From positions 434,001 through 498,000 of the forward strand of contig WHVY01000005.1 of NCBI GenBank assembly GCA_022266195.1: a stretch of 64,000 nt of DNA. The letters run 5' to 3'. Under the pieces are notes generated by a model that worked only from the letters and a program-made list of their open reading frames with translations, searched no databases and was not told where the DNA came from. The DNA is from Tetranychus cinnabarinus. Its lineage: Eukaryota; Arthropoda; Arachnida; Trombidiformes; Tetranychidae. Within the stretch, counting starts at the first letter, position 1. Each line of letters opens with the position of its first letter. Below, piece after piece: positions 29,940 through 41,800 of this stretch. The position numbers were made by a program, and so were the translations under genes.

Positions 29940-30122
29940 TCATTTCATTGATCCCAATTTTGTTGTTGAACTACTGATTCTTTCAAGTAAACCCATGAGA
30001 TGTTCGCCATGAAACTTGCATCTTGACCATGGAAGAAACATTTTCATTCTCTTGACCAAATCAATTCCACTTGATTCCATATCAACTATCACCAATCTTG
30101 ATTTTAGTCCAAAGACAGGTTG
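29940..30122 (-). CDS. Possible terminal coding exon of an unknown gene
   Basis: On the minus strand a strong acceptor (T-rich tract then TTTCACAG) is followed in phase 0 by 60 open codons and TGA. The translation is not low-complexity: it contains SRLVIVDMESSGIDLVKRM, then FLPW, a Cys, and a Leu-rich end. I do not recognise a family. No partner exon was found between 30.1 and 32.2 kb. A chance open frame next to a T-rich tract is a real alternative. Confidence 0.3.
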   Translation of the reverse strand, partial: QPVFGLKSRLVIVDMESSGIDLVKRMKMFLPWSRCKFHGEHLMGLLERISSSTTKLGSMK

Positions 30123-32247
30123 CTGTGAAAAAAAGAGAAAAAATAAAAATACATTTTTCAACAGGTTTTAAAAATAGGTGGCAATATTTTCATATTTACC
30201 TCTAAATTAATGAAAAATTTCAATTTTCAATTACCACCTCATTTGAATTGCAAAGACAACAATCAATAATCAGGAAAAAATGTTTTCATTTCTCATGGCC
30301 AATGGTTATTTATTTAAAGGATTAAATCCCTTTTTAATTTACATCATCTCAGTGGACTGTAGGTTAAATCAATCTCCTCATTGACCATCATAACCATCGT
30401 CACTGTCCTCAACAAATAAATTGTTAAATTGTTGTTTATTTAGTACTTTGGCCATTTTTTAAATTGTCCTGGTTGGATTGCATTAGATTTGGCTTTAACT
30501 TGAAATCATTCTTGTTTGGTATTTAGTTCCTTTTTTAATCGACAATTCAATCCATGAGATTTTCCTGTGATTAAAATTGTATATATAAAAAAAGTGTTGA
30601 TTAATGCTGTTTTATAAAAAAGAGATTTTATATTAATCATATGATTAACAGGAAAATAATTAATATAACATTAAGTTATGGAAGCAACTGTTATCAATGA
30701 GAAAAACAAAAGGTTCTCTATTGTTTCTCTTCTTGCTTCTCAATCAGATAATTTAATCGCATTTACACATTTAAATATGAAAGGTTAACATTGATCAGAT
30801 AAATTTGATTTCATCTCAATTATCATTCACACTTACCCATAATTTTAACCAGCAACTTAGAATCAACTTATCATCTTTAAATTGGTTTCATCTGGTTATA
30901 ACGCTCGACTTCTTGATATTTCATTGCAAAAATCAATGAAAGAACCACAATCTTTCATCTAAACATATTGTCAACCATGTGATAACTGAATTTTTTTCAA
31001 AAAAAAAAATTCAAATTCAACTGTAAACATTCATTAACTCCTAACAGCTCACTTCCAACAGTCAATCTCTAACACCAAGTAGCACTTTGTTCAACAGTAA
31101 ACTGGTGAAATGATATTGATTAAAATTAATAATTACAGTGAGCATAAACTATAATCTTTACTCACAATCAAATACAGTTTACAGCTCAATATCCCTTGGT
31201 AATTAGCAAGGTAATTAGTTTTATATGTTGGGCTAATTGAAACCTATCATCATCAAAAAAAGCTTTAAAATGTCCTGCTTTTTCACCAAACGAACACTAT
31301 TTACAAACCAATTGACCAAGATAAAGATGAAGGGTTTACATTGTATTAGATGAAAACTTAATTGAATCCAATCACGAAACACATTTTAAAACAACTAGAA
31401 TAATTAAAATTAACAAAATTAGTAAAATTAAAGCTCTTAAAGTCCGACATCGTTTGTAACCTTTAAAAAGACGGTTACTTTGAAATTTAATTTGAAATAA
31501 AAAAATTCTAGCTAGTTCCCTCTATTGATTATTTAATCAACTAACATCAAAAACAATAAAAAACATCAAAACATCAAAAGCAATTACTGTGGATATATTT
31601 TACTGGTTAAAAGGTAACAAATAAGCTTTCATTTTAATGGGTAAACAGTGACAATTTGAATTATACAATCTTATTAATCAATGGCAAGCTTTTACCTAGC
31701 ATGAGCAAGAATCTATACTGCTGTTAATTGTAATTATCTTGTTGGATTTTGGGTTGAAATTATCTTGATGAGAGCGCAAATTAGCTTCAAATATAATGCT
31801 GTTTAACAATGCATGTTTAAATGAGACAGGGACAGGGAATGAAGAAATAAGATTAAATATAAACAAGTAAAAGAAATCAAGTTAAACCTTTAATAAATCA
31901 AATGAACTAAATAAACAAGAAGAAATCTATTGATGGTAAACTTAATCTGGTAATGATAATCTTTTCAACATTTTTTCTTCTCTCTTCATAACTTTTCCTA
32001 TTCCAAGTCATTTCATGTCTCTATCTTCATCGACATTATTCTCATAATAATCATTCTGAAATAATCACAATGCGACGTCTCAATGCTCGAGGAAAATATA
32101 ATATATTTTTACGAGACTTTATCTCGACTCCTCAGAGTCAGTCCACAAAACCTTACGAAAGTGTCAATCCATTGTTGAGATTTACATTTGAATCACCATT
32201 CTTTGGATCTTTCTCTTTGTAAATTGTGCTTCATTTTGATTCATTGA
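30123..32247. other. Noncoding stretch upstream of the GPCR gene
   Basis: AT-rich sequence with no supported gene. It should include the GPCR promoter at its right end. A somewhat less AT-rich patch at about 32065-32160 (TCGACTCC, GAGTCAGTCC) may lie near the transcription start, but I cannot place a start site. Confidence 0.4.
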
Positions 32248-33600
32248 ATGGATAGAATTACAAACTGGACTTTTTCAACTTATCTAACACCAAATGAAAC
32301 AAACAATTCAAATTTCCACCTTGATTTGAGAGAAAACATTGCATCGTTTGATCGCATCTTTGAAATAAAGACAGAATTAGCTCTGCTAATTGCTTATTTA
32401 ACATTATTAATTTTCGGTTTCGTCTCTAATGCCATCATTATCCTATTGTTTTGTGCAACCAACTTTAATCAAAGGGAATCCAGAAGTTTATTGTTTACCA
32501 ATTTAGCGCTTTCCGATGCCATTTACTGTCTCTTCTTTTGTCCTTTCACTTTGCATAATATTTTAAGAAAAAGTTGGCCTTTTCCGGAACTTCTGTGTAA
32601 AATTGTGCCCACCTTTCAGAGTATCTTGGTTTTTGTATCAAGTGGAACCATAACTTCAATAAGTATTCAGCGAGCCTTTATCATCACTGGTTTCCAGTCC
32701 AATCCTCCAGCATCAACTCATTGTTGCTCTACTCATCACCAGTCACAATTTCAATCATATAAACATTATTCCTTTTCACCTTCAGCCTCGTCGCCTTCGT
32801 CAACGCCCTTCTGTTATAAAAGTAAAATTTCATCGCCTCTTAATGCATCTTCATTGTTTTCAACTTCACCGTCTACTTCTTCATCCTCATCTTCGTCATC
32901 TTTAACGGCTTCACCATTAGTCAACTGGATTCGTTCAGATATTATTTTGTTGACCTTAATCTGGATTACAGCCATCACATTATCCTCGCCAATCTTTATT
33001 TATCAAACAGTCCGACATATCAATCTGATTGATACTCACACAATACCAATTTGTGGTGAACTCTGGCCTCCTCATGGTCGCTCTTTTTATACACTGGCTC
33101 TTATCTTGATCCAATGGGCTTGTCCCTTGTTAACCATGATCCTTTGCCATTACAAGGTTGACTCCTTTCTTCGTCATCATATGGAGACCCGGGTCCGTCT
33201 CATGTGTTTTAATGATATGGATTCAAAACAAAAGGGTAACCTTTTTTACTCCAAACTGGTTTCAACTATTTTGACCAAACGCGATATCAGGGATAAATTG
33301 AAACGAAATACAAAGGTGACTCGAGCCTTGTTCAAAAATACAGTCATCTTTGGGTTAATCTGGTTACCACTTAATCTGACAAATTTATATTTTGATTTCC
33401 TTCCCGATGACAATAGTTACCATTTGTCAACCACAACAATCTATTTAATACAAGCAATTAGTCAAACGATTGCTGTTCTCTCGCCAATAAGCAATGCTTA
33501 CCTTTACTTTTGGTCCAATACCAATATAAGGAAGCAAGTTAAAAAATATTATTTATTTAATCGTTTTACAGGAATCAAGACCAAACCATTGATCAAATAA
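32248..33600 (+). CDS. Divergent rhodopsin-like GPCR, NPF/NPY receptor-like, intronless
   Basis: A 450-residue seven-helix plasma-membrane receptor, probably for a peptide. The start is fixed by an in-frame TGA directly before the ATG. The N-terminus has NxS/T sites (N6, N16, N19). Class A landmarks: TM1 Asn61; TM2 NLALSD with Asp90; Trp110-Pro and Cys117 before TM3; TM4 Trp240; ECL2 Cys269 beside GELWPP; TM5 Pro293; TM6 IWLPLN with Pro374; and TM7 N416-A-Y-L-Y420. KSWPF, LLCKIVP and WLPLN resemble NPF/NPY receptors. Odd points: the DRY motif is Q141-R142-A143; NPxxY has Ala for Pro; and intracellular loop 2 carries about 80 extra Ser/Thr/Pro-rich residues (~150-225, including a run of Ser). 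The frame is unbroken, so it is probably a real but fast-evolving receptor. Class A assignment is firm; the ligand family is tentative. Confidence 0.85.
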   Translation: MDRITNWTFSTYLTPNETNNSNFHLDLRENIASFDRIFEIKTELALLIAYLTLLIFGFVSNAIIILLFCATNFNQRESRSLLFTNLALSDAIYCLFFCPFTLHNILRKSWPFPELLCKIVPTFQSILVFVSSGTITSISIQRAFIITGFQSNPPASTHCCSTHHQSQFQSYKHYSFSPSASSPSSTPFCYKSKISSPLNASSLFSTSPSTSSSSSSSSLTASPLVNWIRSDIILLTLIWITAITLSSPIFIYQTVRHINLIDTHTIPICGELWPPHGRSFYTLALILIQWACPLLTMILCHYKVDSFLRHHMETRVRLMCFNDMDSKQKGNLFYSKLVSTILTKRDIRDKLKRNTKVTRALFKNTVIFGLIWLPLNLTNLYFDFLPDDNSYHLSTTTIYLIQAISQTIAVLSPISNAYLYFWSNTNIRKQVKKYYLFNRFTGIKTKPLIK

Positions 33601-36600
33601 TCCATGGTATAAACCAGAAGCCAAACACAGAAACAATTTCAACGAGCTAAAGCATAGTTAAAAAAATAATCTGACAAAGAAAGTGAAACAATGTGAAAAA
33701 AGCGGTTAAAAAGACGAATTAAAATTTTAATTAAAAAAATGGGGTAGAGAGGGCAACACTTTTAACAGCCTTTATTTTAAACAATTATCTTTCAATTTTG
33801 AACCATTGTTTGCTTGTTTAAAAATCATCGAAAGATGAAACTGAACCAACTTTATTCTATTAATGAAATTAAAATTGTTACTCGAATGGAAATGAAATAA
33901 AATATTTTACTGATTAAAACGAAGTGTCAACTTTAATACATTTTGACATTTAACCCAAATCTAGGAGCCTTTATGAGGATTGTGCCTTTCAACAAATGGA
34001 TTGGAATGAAGTGAATACCAGTAATTAAACAACTATCAATAGATTACCATTAAACCGTCCACGATTAGTGAGAAATAATAATCAAATATAAAGATCATCA
34101 TGTCTCAATAGTAGACTCAAATCCTCTATCCAACTGTAGAGTTGAAATTAACAACTGGAAGACAAAATTGTGTCTTCATTCCTACTAATACTAACTGTTA
34201 GCTTGTCATTCCAACATTGTGCTCCAGACTCCTAATATTAAGCTTTCAATTAACTCTGTCATTTTTTTACGCAGCGATGATTAGTCTTGATTCTTGAACT
34301 AAAAGAGATTAATGATTGAATAAAGTATGTTTTAATGGTAAAAAAAATAACTGACAATTACGTATGTTTGTAAATATCAGTAAGGCGTTCAACATCTTTG
34401 GGTTGATTCAATTTTCCTGGCATTATGAGCAATCATTAAATTAATTATTAAAGCCTGCACCCTGAATCTAATATACAAGGTAAAGTTTACTAATAAACAC
34501 AAACAAATCATTAAAATCACAAAATAATTGTATTTGTTAACCATTTTTATCAAAAAGGTATCTCAATTGGGAAATGAAAAATATAAAAATGCACTGGGAT
34601 TTGTTTAACCAAATGAAGCCAATTTATCAATCCATTATTCAACAATTGAATAATTTATTTGTATCATCGTTATAAAATGTGAACAAAAAACATTTGATAA
34701 TGAATTGAATTGAATATTAAATTATTAATAGTCAATGTAAGGTTAGTCGAGTTGAAACCTTTAAATAACATTTGAAGGTAAATCAAGCGCTGGTTATCAG
34801 TGATAATTAGCAAGTAAATTGCTTTAAATTTTTGCTGCCTATTAGTTACGAGGTGAGTTGATCAACAATTTTTTATGACATTTTTTGTTTCTTTTTGCTT
34901 CATCAATATTAAAAAGCATCATAATACAATCATTAAAAATTATCTTGTCTGAGTAAGAATGATAATTTTGATCATTTCGACGATCAGAAAGATGATGAAG
35001 TAGAGGAAAGAGGTTATTTGATGATATTTTACCTGTAAATTGCATCTTAGATTCAATTTATTCAGTCTAAATGTGAGTCGATTTCAATTTTTCATCACTT
35101 TTCCACTTCCCAAGTGTCATTTCAATCGTCAAAACGGATATTATTGACATTATCATAACCATTTTTAAACATTAATATCAATCTATAACAATGAAGAGCT
35201 TGAAAATTGGGTAAAAATGTTTACTAAATATTTAGAAAAAATATCAACATTCAATTGGCCAATTTCATTGAATCATTTTTCTCGGTCAATGCAATAATTT
35301 GCTGGTTAATCTTGCCCAATATTGACCTTTCAAAATGAAGCAACTAAAATTAGCTATTGATTGAAGATTGACAATGAAATAAAATAAAGGTAAACCTTAT
35401 ATTCAAAGCAAATGTTGGACAGGACAAAATGTGAAAAGATGTTTACTGTAGCTTTCAATGGTTTCATTAAGGTCAGTATAATAGATTATATTATCAACAA
35501 TCGCAAGTCACAAAATATTGTCCAACATGAAATTCATGGTCAATGGAAAAAGAAATGAAGAAATGAGGCGAATAGCATTTTCAATTGAATAGCCATTAAT
35601 ATTAATATTATAATATCACTCTGTATCTAATCATTGAGAGTAAAGAGTTTGCTTTCAAATGAAACTTGAAATGTTAATCTAATCTAATGAAATTGAAATA
35701 CATATTTATAAATTGTTGGGATAAAGAGTAAATATTTACAATTAAAAATATGCCATGATAATGGTTATCATTTTGATTGTTAAAGACAGAAATCTTTGAT
35801 TGTGTTTATTATGTTGTTTTTCATTATGTAAACTGGCTAATGGATCACGTTGACTGTTTTATCATTAATCAAAGAATTGATATGATGTACCTTTAATTAG
35901 ATAGCTGATTATTGTAACTACCTTTTGCAGATAAATGTGAGTTGAAAGGTTACTTAATGGGATAATTTAATTTACAAGTCAACTCGGTTGGATATTTCAA
36001 AATGTAACATGTTTTGAGCGTCAAAAAACTCCCAGTTGAATCATCATTCAATTTGGTTCTGTTGTTTCTGATTACTGACATTGTAAAGGTTGAAAAATTA
36101 AACACTGACAACGATTTGGCTAAATTATTTGAATCTTTGAATGTGTTTCTATCCTTTTGCTCGAGTTGTTGCTCTGTTTTACATGGAAATGATTCAACTG
36201 GATTTTGATTAAATTTGCTGGTCCATTGTCATTTTGCTTGTTTGTTTGTGTAGCTTTTTATTTACAGAGTTAATCATTGTCGTTATTGCTGGAGACAATG
36301 ACATTTAATTGATTGAATAAGCAATAATTTGGTAAATATACAAAGCAATTGAAAGATTAAACAATATACTGGAATAGACTGAATAAAAAGCCAATAACAA
36401 CGAACACGGCAAGTATTAATGGTTCAAGAATGGCTGATTATAATCAATAATATAAATAGAAACCATATATCACAATCATAATAATCATCTGAAAATATAT
36501 AAATTAAATGTAATATAATTTGTCTTCAATTGTAGTAAACAGAAACATTAAAAGAGATGTATAATTAGTTTTCAAGAGTTGGTCTATTCATCAAGTTGTG

Positions 36601-36887
36601 ATATTTTGTAAGGCTCAAGAGTGTTTAACAAATTAACGTTACAATGGAACAAGTTGATATTGAATTGATTAATTAGCTTGTACATTTTTTCACTTTTTTC
36701 TGCTCAGAATAGATTCCATTGAAAGAGTCATTATCATTCTTGTTTTTAAGAGTGTTGATTATGGTTAATCTGGACTTTATCTAAACTGATTTTAAAATTG
36801 GAAAAATTTAAACAGTGTTTATCTTGGACCAATAAGATGAAATTATTTAGAAATACGATGAAGTATGATGAAGGAAAAATGATCAAA
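33601..36887. other. Intergenic stretch between GPCR and eIF4E
   Basis: AT-rich, with no supported coding or RNA gene. The GPCR 3'UTR would occupy its start. The short open frames inside show no family features. Confidence 0.5.
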
Positions 36888-36893
36888 TTTATT
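36888..36893 (-). terminator. Poly(A) signal for eIF4E
   Basis: AATAAA on the minus strand (TTTATT on plus), about 120 bases downstream of the eIF4E stop codon. Confidence 0.5.
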
Positions 36894-37014
36894 GAGAATA
36901 AACCCACATTTAAAGGTAACCAAATTTAAGCATCAATAATGAGTTTATAATGTAGGCTTTTTTCAGGTTAAGTCTTTTGTTAACCATTTACACATATTTA
37001 ACAATGGAAATCCA

Positions 37015-37658
37015 CTATTCCAATTCATCCCATGGAGGTATACCTTTAGACCCTCGTTCAGCTGTGTCTCGGTGCCTTTCGAAGAACATTTTGTCAGGGT
37101 AGCCTGTTCTCATTTTGATTATTTTTCCTATTTTTCTATTGGCTGCTTTATCTTCACAAGTTGAGGTCCAAATTGATATTTTTGTCATACGGCTTCTAAC
37201 GTTCACCACTGCTCCACAAACTTGTTCACTTTCATCATCAAAAGCTTCTCCTATGAGACACAAAAGCTGTAAAGAAAAAGAATAGAACAAATTTAGATTT
37301 ATTTAACCATAAAAAAATAAAACACATTTTCTTATAAAAAATGACTTACCACTTCAAGCCAGGAGTCATCTAATTTTCCTCTAGCTTGTTTATCAAATGT
37401 CATTAGCCATCGGCCACCATTATAATTTCCTTTGTCCTCCCACATAGGCTTTATTTCCTCTCTGAAAAGACTGTAATCTGAACCTACTGCCAGATTACTT
37501 GGAAGTTCAATGTGATTAACTAGGGCCCAGAAGTCTTCAACAGTTCCAACTGTGGTTACCGGCACCAGGTTAGCTCCCCAATCACCACCTTTACTTGGCT
37601 TTAAATACCACAATTTCCATTTACGGTTTAACGGATTTTTGAAGTCGGTATCAGTCAT
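37015..37658 (-). CDS. eIF4E: Eukaryotic translation initiation factor 4E (cap-binding protein)
   Basis: Binds the mRNA 5' cap and recruits eIF4G to start translation in the cytoplasm. Two coding exons, complement(37350..37658) and complement(37015..37266), joined in phase 0 (GTG|GTAAGT to CTTTACAG|CTT), give 186 residues. All eight canonical Trp are present: WKLW (two), GDW, DFW, MWED (cap-stacking Trp followed by Glu), GGRW, SWLEV and SIW. The phosphate-contacting basic residues of VVNVR(S)R(MT)K are also kept. First-position Trp rather than Tyr/Phe argues for class I eIF4E over 4EHP. Only about 13 residues precede the first conserved Trp, against about 42 in human. The frame stays open upstream to an acceptor at about 37683 (TTTTTTCAG), so a further N-terminal exon is possible, but the added residues (YLCYIFPLN) look like UTR. 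It is divergent from the destabilase gene. Confidence 0.93.
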
Positions 37659-37683
37659 ATTAAGTGGAAAAATGTAACACAAA

Positions 37684-38852
37684 TACTGAAAAAATGGGTA
37701 GAAAAATTACTAAATTACAATCAAAAAAGAACAAAATAATCAAAAATGTAACGGGTTTTATAAGCAGAATCTTTAAGGAAGGAAATCTTGACTAATGCCT
37801 TCTACTACAGGCTCCATCTGTTTTGAAGCTGAAGATAAGAGAAGATAGATGGAGCTACACGCATTGCAATTAGTAAATTGTTAAAATTAACTTTACAATA
37901 AAAAAAATTTGCGCTTATATTGCTGTTGAATTGTTTATTTAGCTGTTGTCTATTTCATAAGTAAACTTTGTATTAGAGTCTATTAATCTTTAACATTTTA
38001 GGAGAGTTGATTGTCTTGAAAATAAAATTTTGAAATCTACTAACCTTCAAGAAATAAAAACCATGTACTGGTATTGATAAAAGCGATTTCAATTGAATTT
38101 TACAATTTAGATGGCCCTTCATCTTTAAGAAATAATTAATTGCTGAATTGGAAATAATATTAAAGCACAAATTTGATAATTAAATTGTCTTAATGGACAT
38201 TTGACTCTTTGATTTGCACTAGTCTCCATCTATTGTCTTTGTAACGTAATACCATTTTCCGAATTTCTTTTGATCAGATTTACTTAAAGTTGACAAAGGT
38301 TTAAAATTTCCAGTTTTTTTAATTATTAAGTGGATTAATCCAAGTGGGTTTACAGTAGAAAGTAAAATGGTCTTCGTATATTCAGCGTTTAATCGATGCT
38401 TTCAGGGACCAGTTTTTCAGGGTTTTCATCATCATCATCATCGTTCTCTCCTTTACTCTCTTGTTTACGTTCGTTTTCTTGTTACTCTCACTTTCACTCT
38501 GAAAGATTGCCTGTATTTTTTAATTTATTATTATTTCATTTTTCTCGAGCAAATCATCATAAACTTAATTTTCCATCCTCTTCGAATCAATTCCTTCCTT
38601 TCAGTTCAACATTAACCAATGTAAGCTTAATCCCTCCCCTGTTTTGGGAAATCTTGAAGACTCTCTGTTCTTGGAATCATGTTTTAAATTTTTTGTTTCA
38701 AACCACTTCATCTTTGGTTTCGGACATCGGCAAGACCATCGACTATATCAACTATACCAACATCTACATCACATTGACATCATCTTTTTACCAGTATCAG
38801 ACGAAATTTACTCTTAAAGTCAATTTCCAAATTCAAATTTTTTACTCCAAAA
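37684..38852. promoter_or_regulatory. Shared upstream region of eIF4E (-) and destabilase-repeat gene (+)
   Basis: This 1.2-kb interval lies between divergent coding starts and should hold both promoters and 5'UTRs. A small inverted repeat (GCTCCATCT at 37811-37819, complement at 37847-37855) is present. No TATA box could be assigned confidently. Long open frames at 38367-38881 are low-complexity (His/Ser/Phe) and overlap the destabilase first exon in another frame; I do not accept them as genes. Confidence 0.4.
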
Positions 38853-41800
38853 ATGAGCCGTTTACAGGCTCTTACTGGTAAGTTCATTTATCTAACCTGT
38901 TGTCCAGCTACTTTATATAAAATGTGATCTTATTTTTGTTTTTTGTTTTTTTGCTGTTTCTTTCCATGCCATTCCAATAATTGAACTTTCAATCAATGTG
39001 GTTAACCAGTTTTCTTGGTGATATACATCAGTCAGACGGCTTCAGTTGAATCGCAAATAACCCAACAATGTCTCGATTGTATCTGTCAGGTTAGTAATGT
39101 ATACTTTTTTCTCGTCCAATTGATTCTAATTTGGTTTCATGTCGTTATTGTTGTTACTCTTGTTGTTACTAATTCATTTCGATTAACACTTGTGATACAA
39201 AATACTTCTTAGCCTTAAACCATTCGTCACTTCTTATCTAAACTGTTCCTCAATATATTTTCTCAAACTTATCAATCCACCTTTCCTTTTATCTTCCCTC
39301 CATTTTTCGCACTCTCATTATTTATTTTACTTCTCTAAATCCCTTTTATCAATGGTTTCAGGCCATATTTTAGTTTCGTATTACATTTGAGTCCTATCTG
39401 TCATTCAATGAAAGTGTTAGCCGAATTGCCTTATAAAAAGTAACAATTACACTGACAATCTATATCAATCATTAAGGATTGATGTGATTGGAAAAAAGAT
39501 CAAAAATAAATCCATGTCAACTCAATGTCCTGATAATTTTTGACTACAATATCATTGTTTTGTCTTGTTTAACTGTGTTTTCATTATTTACTTTTTTTGT
39601 TCCCGTTTTTGTGAATCTCTAGGCTAGCACAGGATGTGATCTATCTAAAAAGTGTCAAAACTCAGGGCCATCATCATACTTTTGTGGACCTTATCAAATA
39701 TCATGGTCTTACTGGTCTGATGGAGGAAGACCTGGTGATCAAGGAGGTCCACATGATTTTGAAACTTGCCTTAATGATAAATCGTGTGCCGAGCAAGCTA
39801 TCTATGGTTATATGAACAAATGGGCCCGAGATTGTAATGGTGATGGAGTCATTGATTGTACCGACTATGCTGCTATCCATAAAGCAGGTCCACACTCGAG
39901 CAATGCTCAATGGTTACTCGATTCAGAATACTGGAGAGTCTTTCAGTCATCATCATGTGCCTCTGGAAGTGAGTAAACTTCAAATCAGTATTAAAAAAAT
40001 GTAGATAACCTGTGTGGATAAATTATGGGACTTTAACACATACAGATACATTATAAAAAGTCCCATAATTTATCCACACAGGTTATTGTCGTACCGATAG
40101 TTTAAAGTAGCAAAAGTAATAGTAACAGGTTGGGCGCGTTTATTTTTCCGAGTAAGTAACCACCATAAATTGATAATTTTTCACTATAAATCTATTTTGA
40201 TTGCTGAATGTAGTCCTTTTAGTTCTTGTGTACTAGTGACAGTTGCTTGCGCCATTAAAAACGCCTTCCGATCAGTAACGCTACTTACAAGAAGAGGGAT
40301 AGAGTCATTTTTTTCCCTTAAAAATACTGATTAGTATGATCAAGCAAATAAATTAAGTGGTGAAGCATTCAGGGGTCCAATATCAGCTTTCCTTATGAAC
40401 ATATAATTTCGTACTAAAGTTTTTTTTCGACGACATAAGCGCATTTAAGCTGATGTAGCATATTGCCGAGAAAAGCCTTTCTGGAAAAGCAAATTTTGGT
40501 AGCTTTTTTAATCAAAATGCTCAAATCTTTGCTTATTGGTTTATATTAAGTCTATTCAACAATACTAAATGTCCAGAATAAGAGTTTGAATTACAATAGG
40601 CAAAATAAACGTACCCAACCTGGTGCATTGTTGGTCCGCTTTAGCGTTTCGAGATAGCTTGCTGTTTGTAGAAACATCCTCAAAGAAGGAAACTCTTTAG
40701 TCAACCATCTATTAACTCAGACATTTTGAAGCATTTAAATATCAGCTATGTCTTGATTCTCGATTTGGTTGAATAATTGAAAATGATACAAATTGTTGAA
40801 ATCGGTTATTTATCATCACAATCTTTTCATCCTTTACTTCATGAATGCTTCTCTCTAAAGTTAATTTAGGATTGAGTTTTATATTTTTAAACACTTACCA
40901 TTCATAAGCTGACCAATCTCATGAAGCTAACAATTATCCGAGACAGATCCAGTAGCATCAATCATCACAATTCTGTGATAGCACAAAATTCAAGCTGATC
41001 ATTGCAACTCTACAGTCAACAAGCAATATTAATCAAATTTTTTATAACCAATTTCAAAACTTTCTGTCAAAAAGCAATTTCAAAGATTCAATAAGATGAC
41101 TTGATATTTTTTGCTCGCTGACATGTAGCATTTCAACATTCAGTTTGAAGGTTCAATTTTCATCCTTGGTCATCTTTATAGTTTATCTGTTTTCATCTAT
41201 TTGATCACCACTGAATATTTCTCAGAATAGTTGCAATTTTGTTACTTTTTTTCACCAAATTATGCTATTTTTTTGATTTCATTGAAAAAGGTGACCTCTA
41301 ATGTTGGCAAGTTTGTTGATTAAAGGCCAATAAAATGATATCATGTTGACGTTGATCAACTTACAGAAAGGATCAGTTGAAGGTAATTGTTGATGGATCA
41401 TTTGGCTACCATATTTTTTACCTTGAATTTTGTTCCTCCATTTGAAATGAGCTTTTATTTTCTCATCAATTATTACAATGTTTTTAATTGCAAGTTAAAA
41501 ACACGAATTAAAATAATCTCATTTCTAGGTCACTTTGCAATAATGGAAACTACGAATCGCACTGAGTACCGTCAAACAATATATCATTTTGTTTTAATAA
41601 ACACTTTGATGGCAAACTGTTTTAATTGCAAAAGCAAAAGAAAATTAATAGTTGATCATTATTGATTGGTAAACAGTTAAATCGCTGCTTTAATCACTTT
41701 TATAAACCATAAGAACTAACTAACTCAGGTAACTTATGGGAAATACTTACCTGATTAACTATTAAAACCAGTTTTTCCGTTTTTATTATCAATATTGAAA

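Noticed and set aside
38367..38881. Overlapping open frames of 82 and 161 codons
   Set aside because: His/Ser/Phe-rich low-complexity translations with no family features. The end of the longer frame overlaps, in another frame, the short exon that supplies the destabilase signal peptide.
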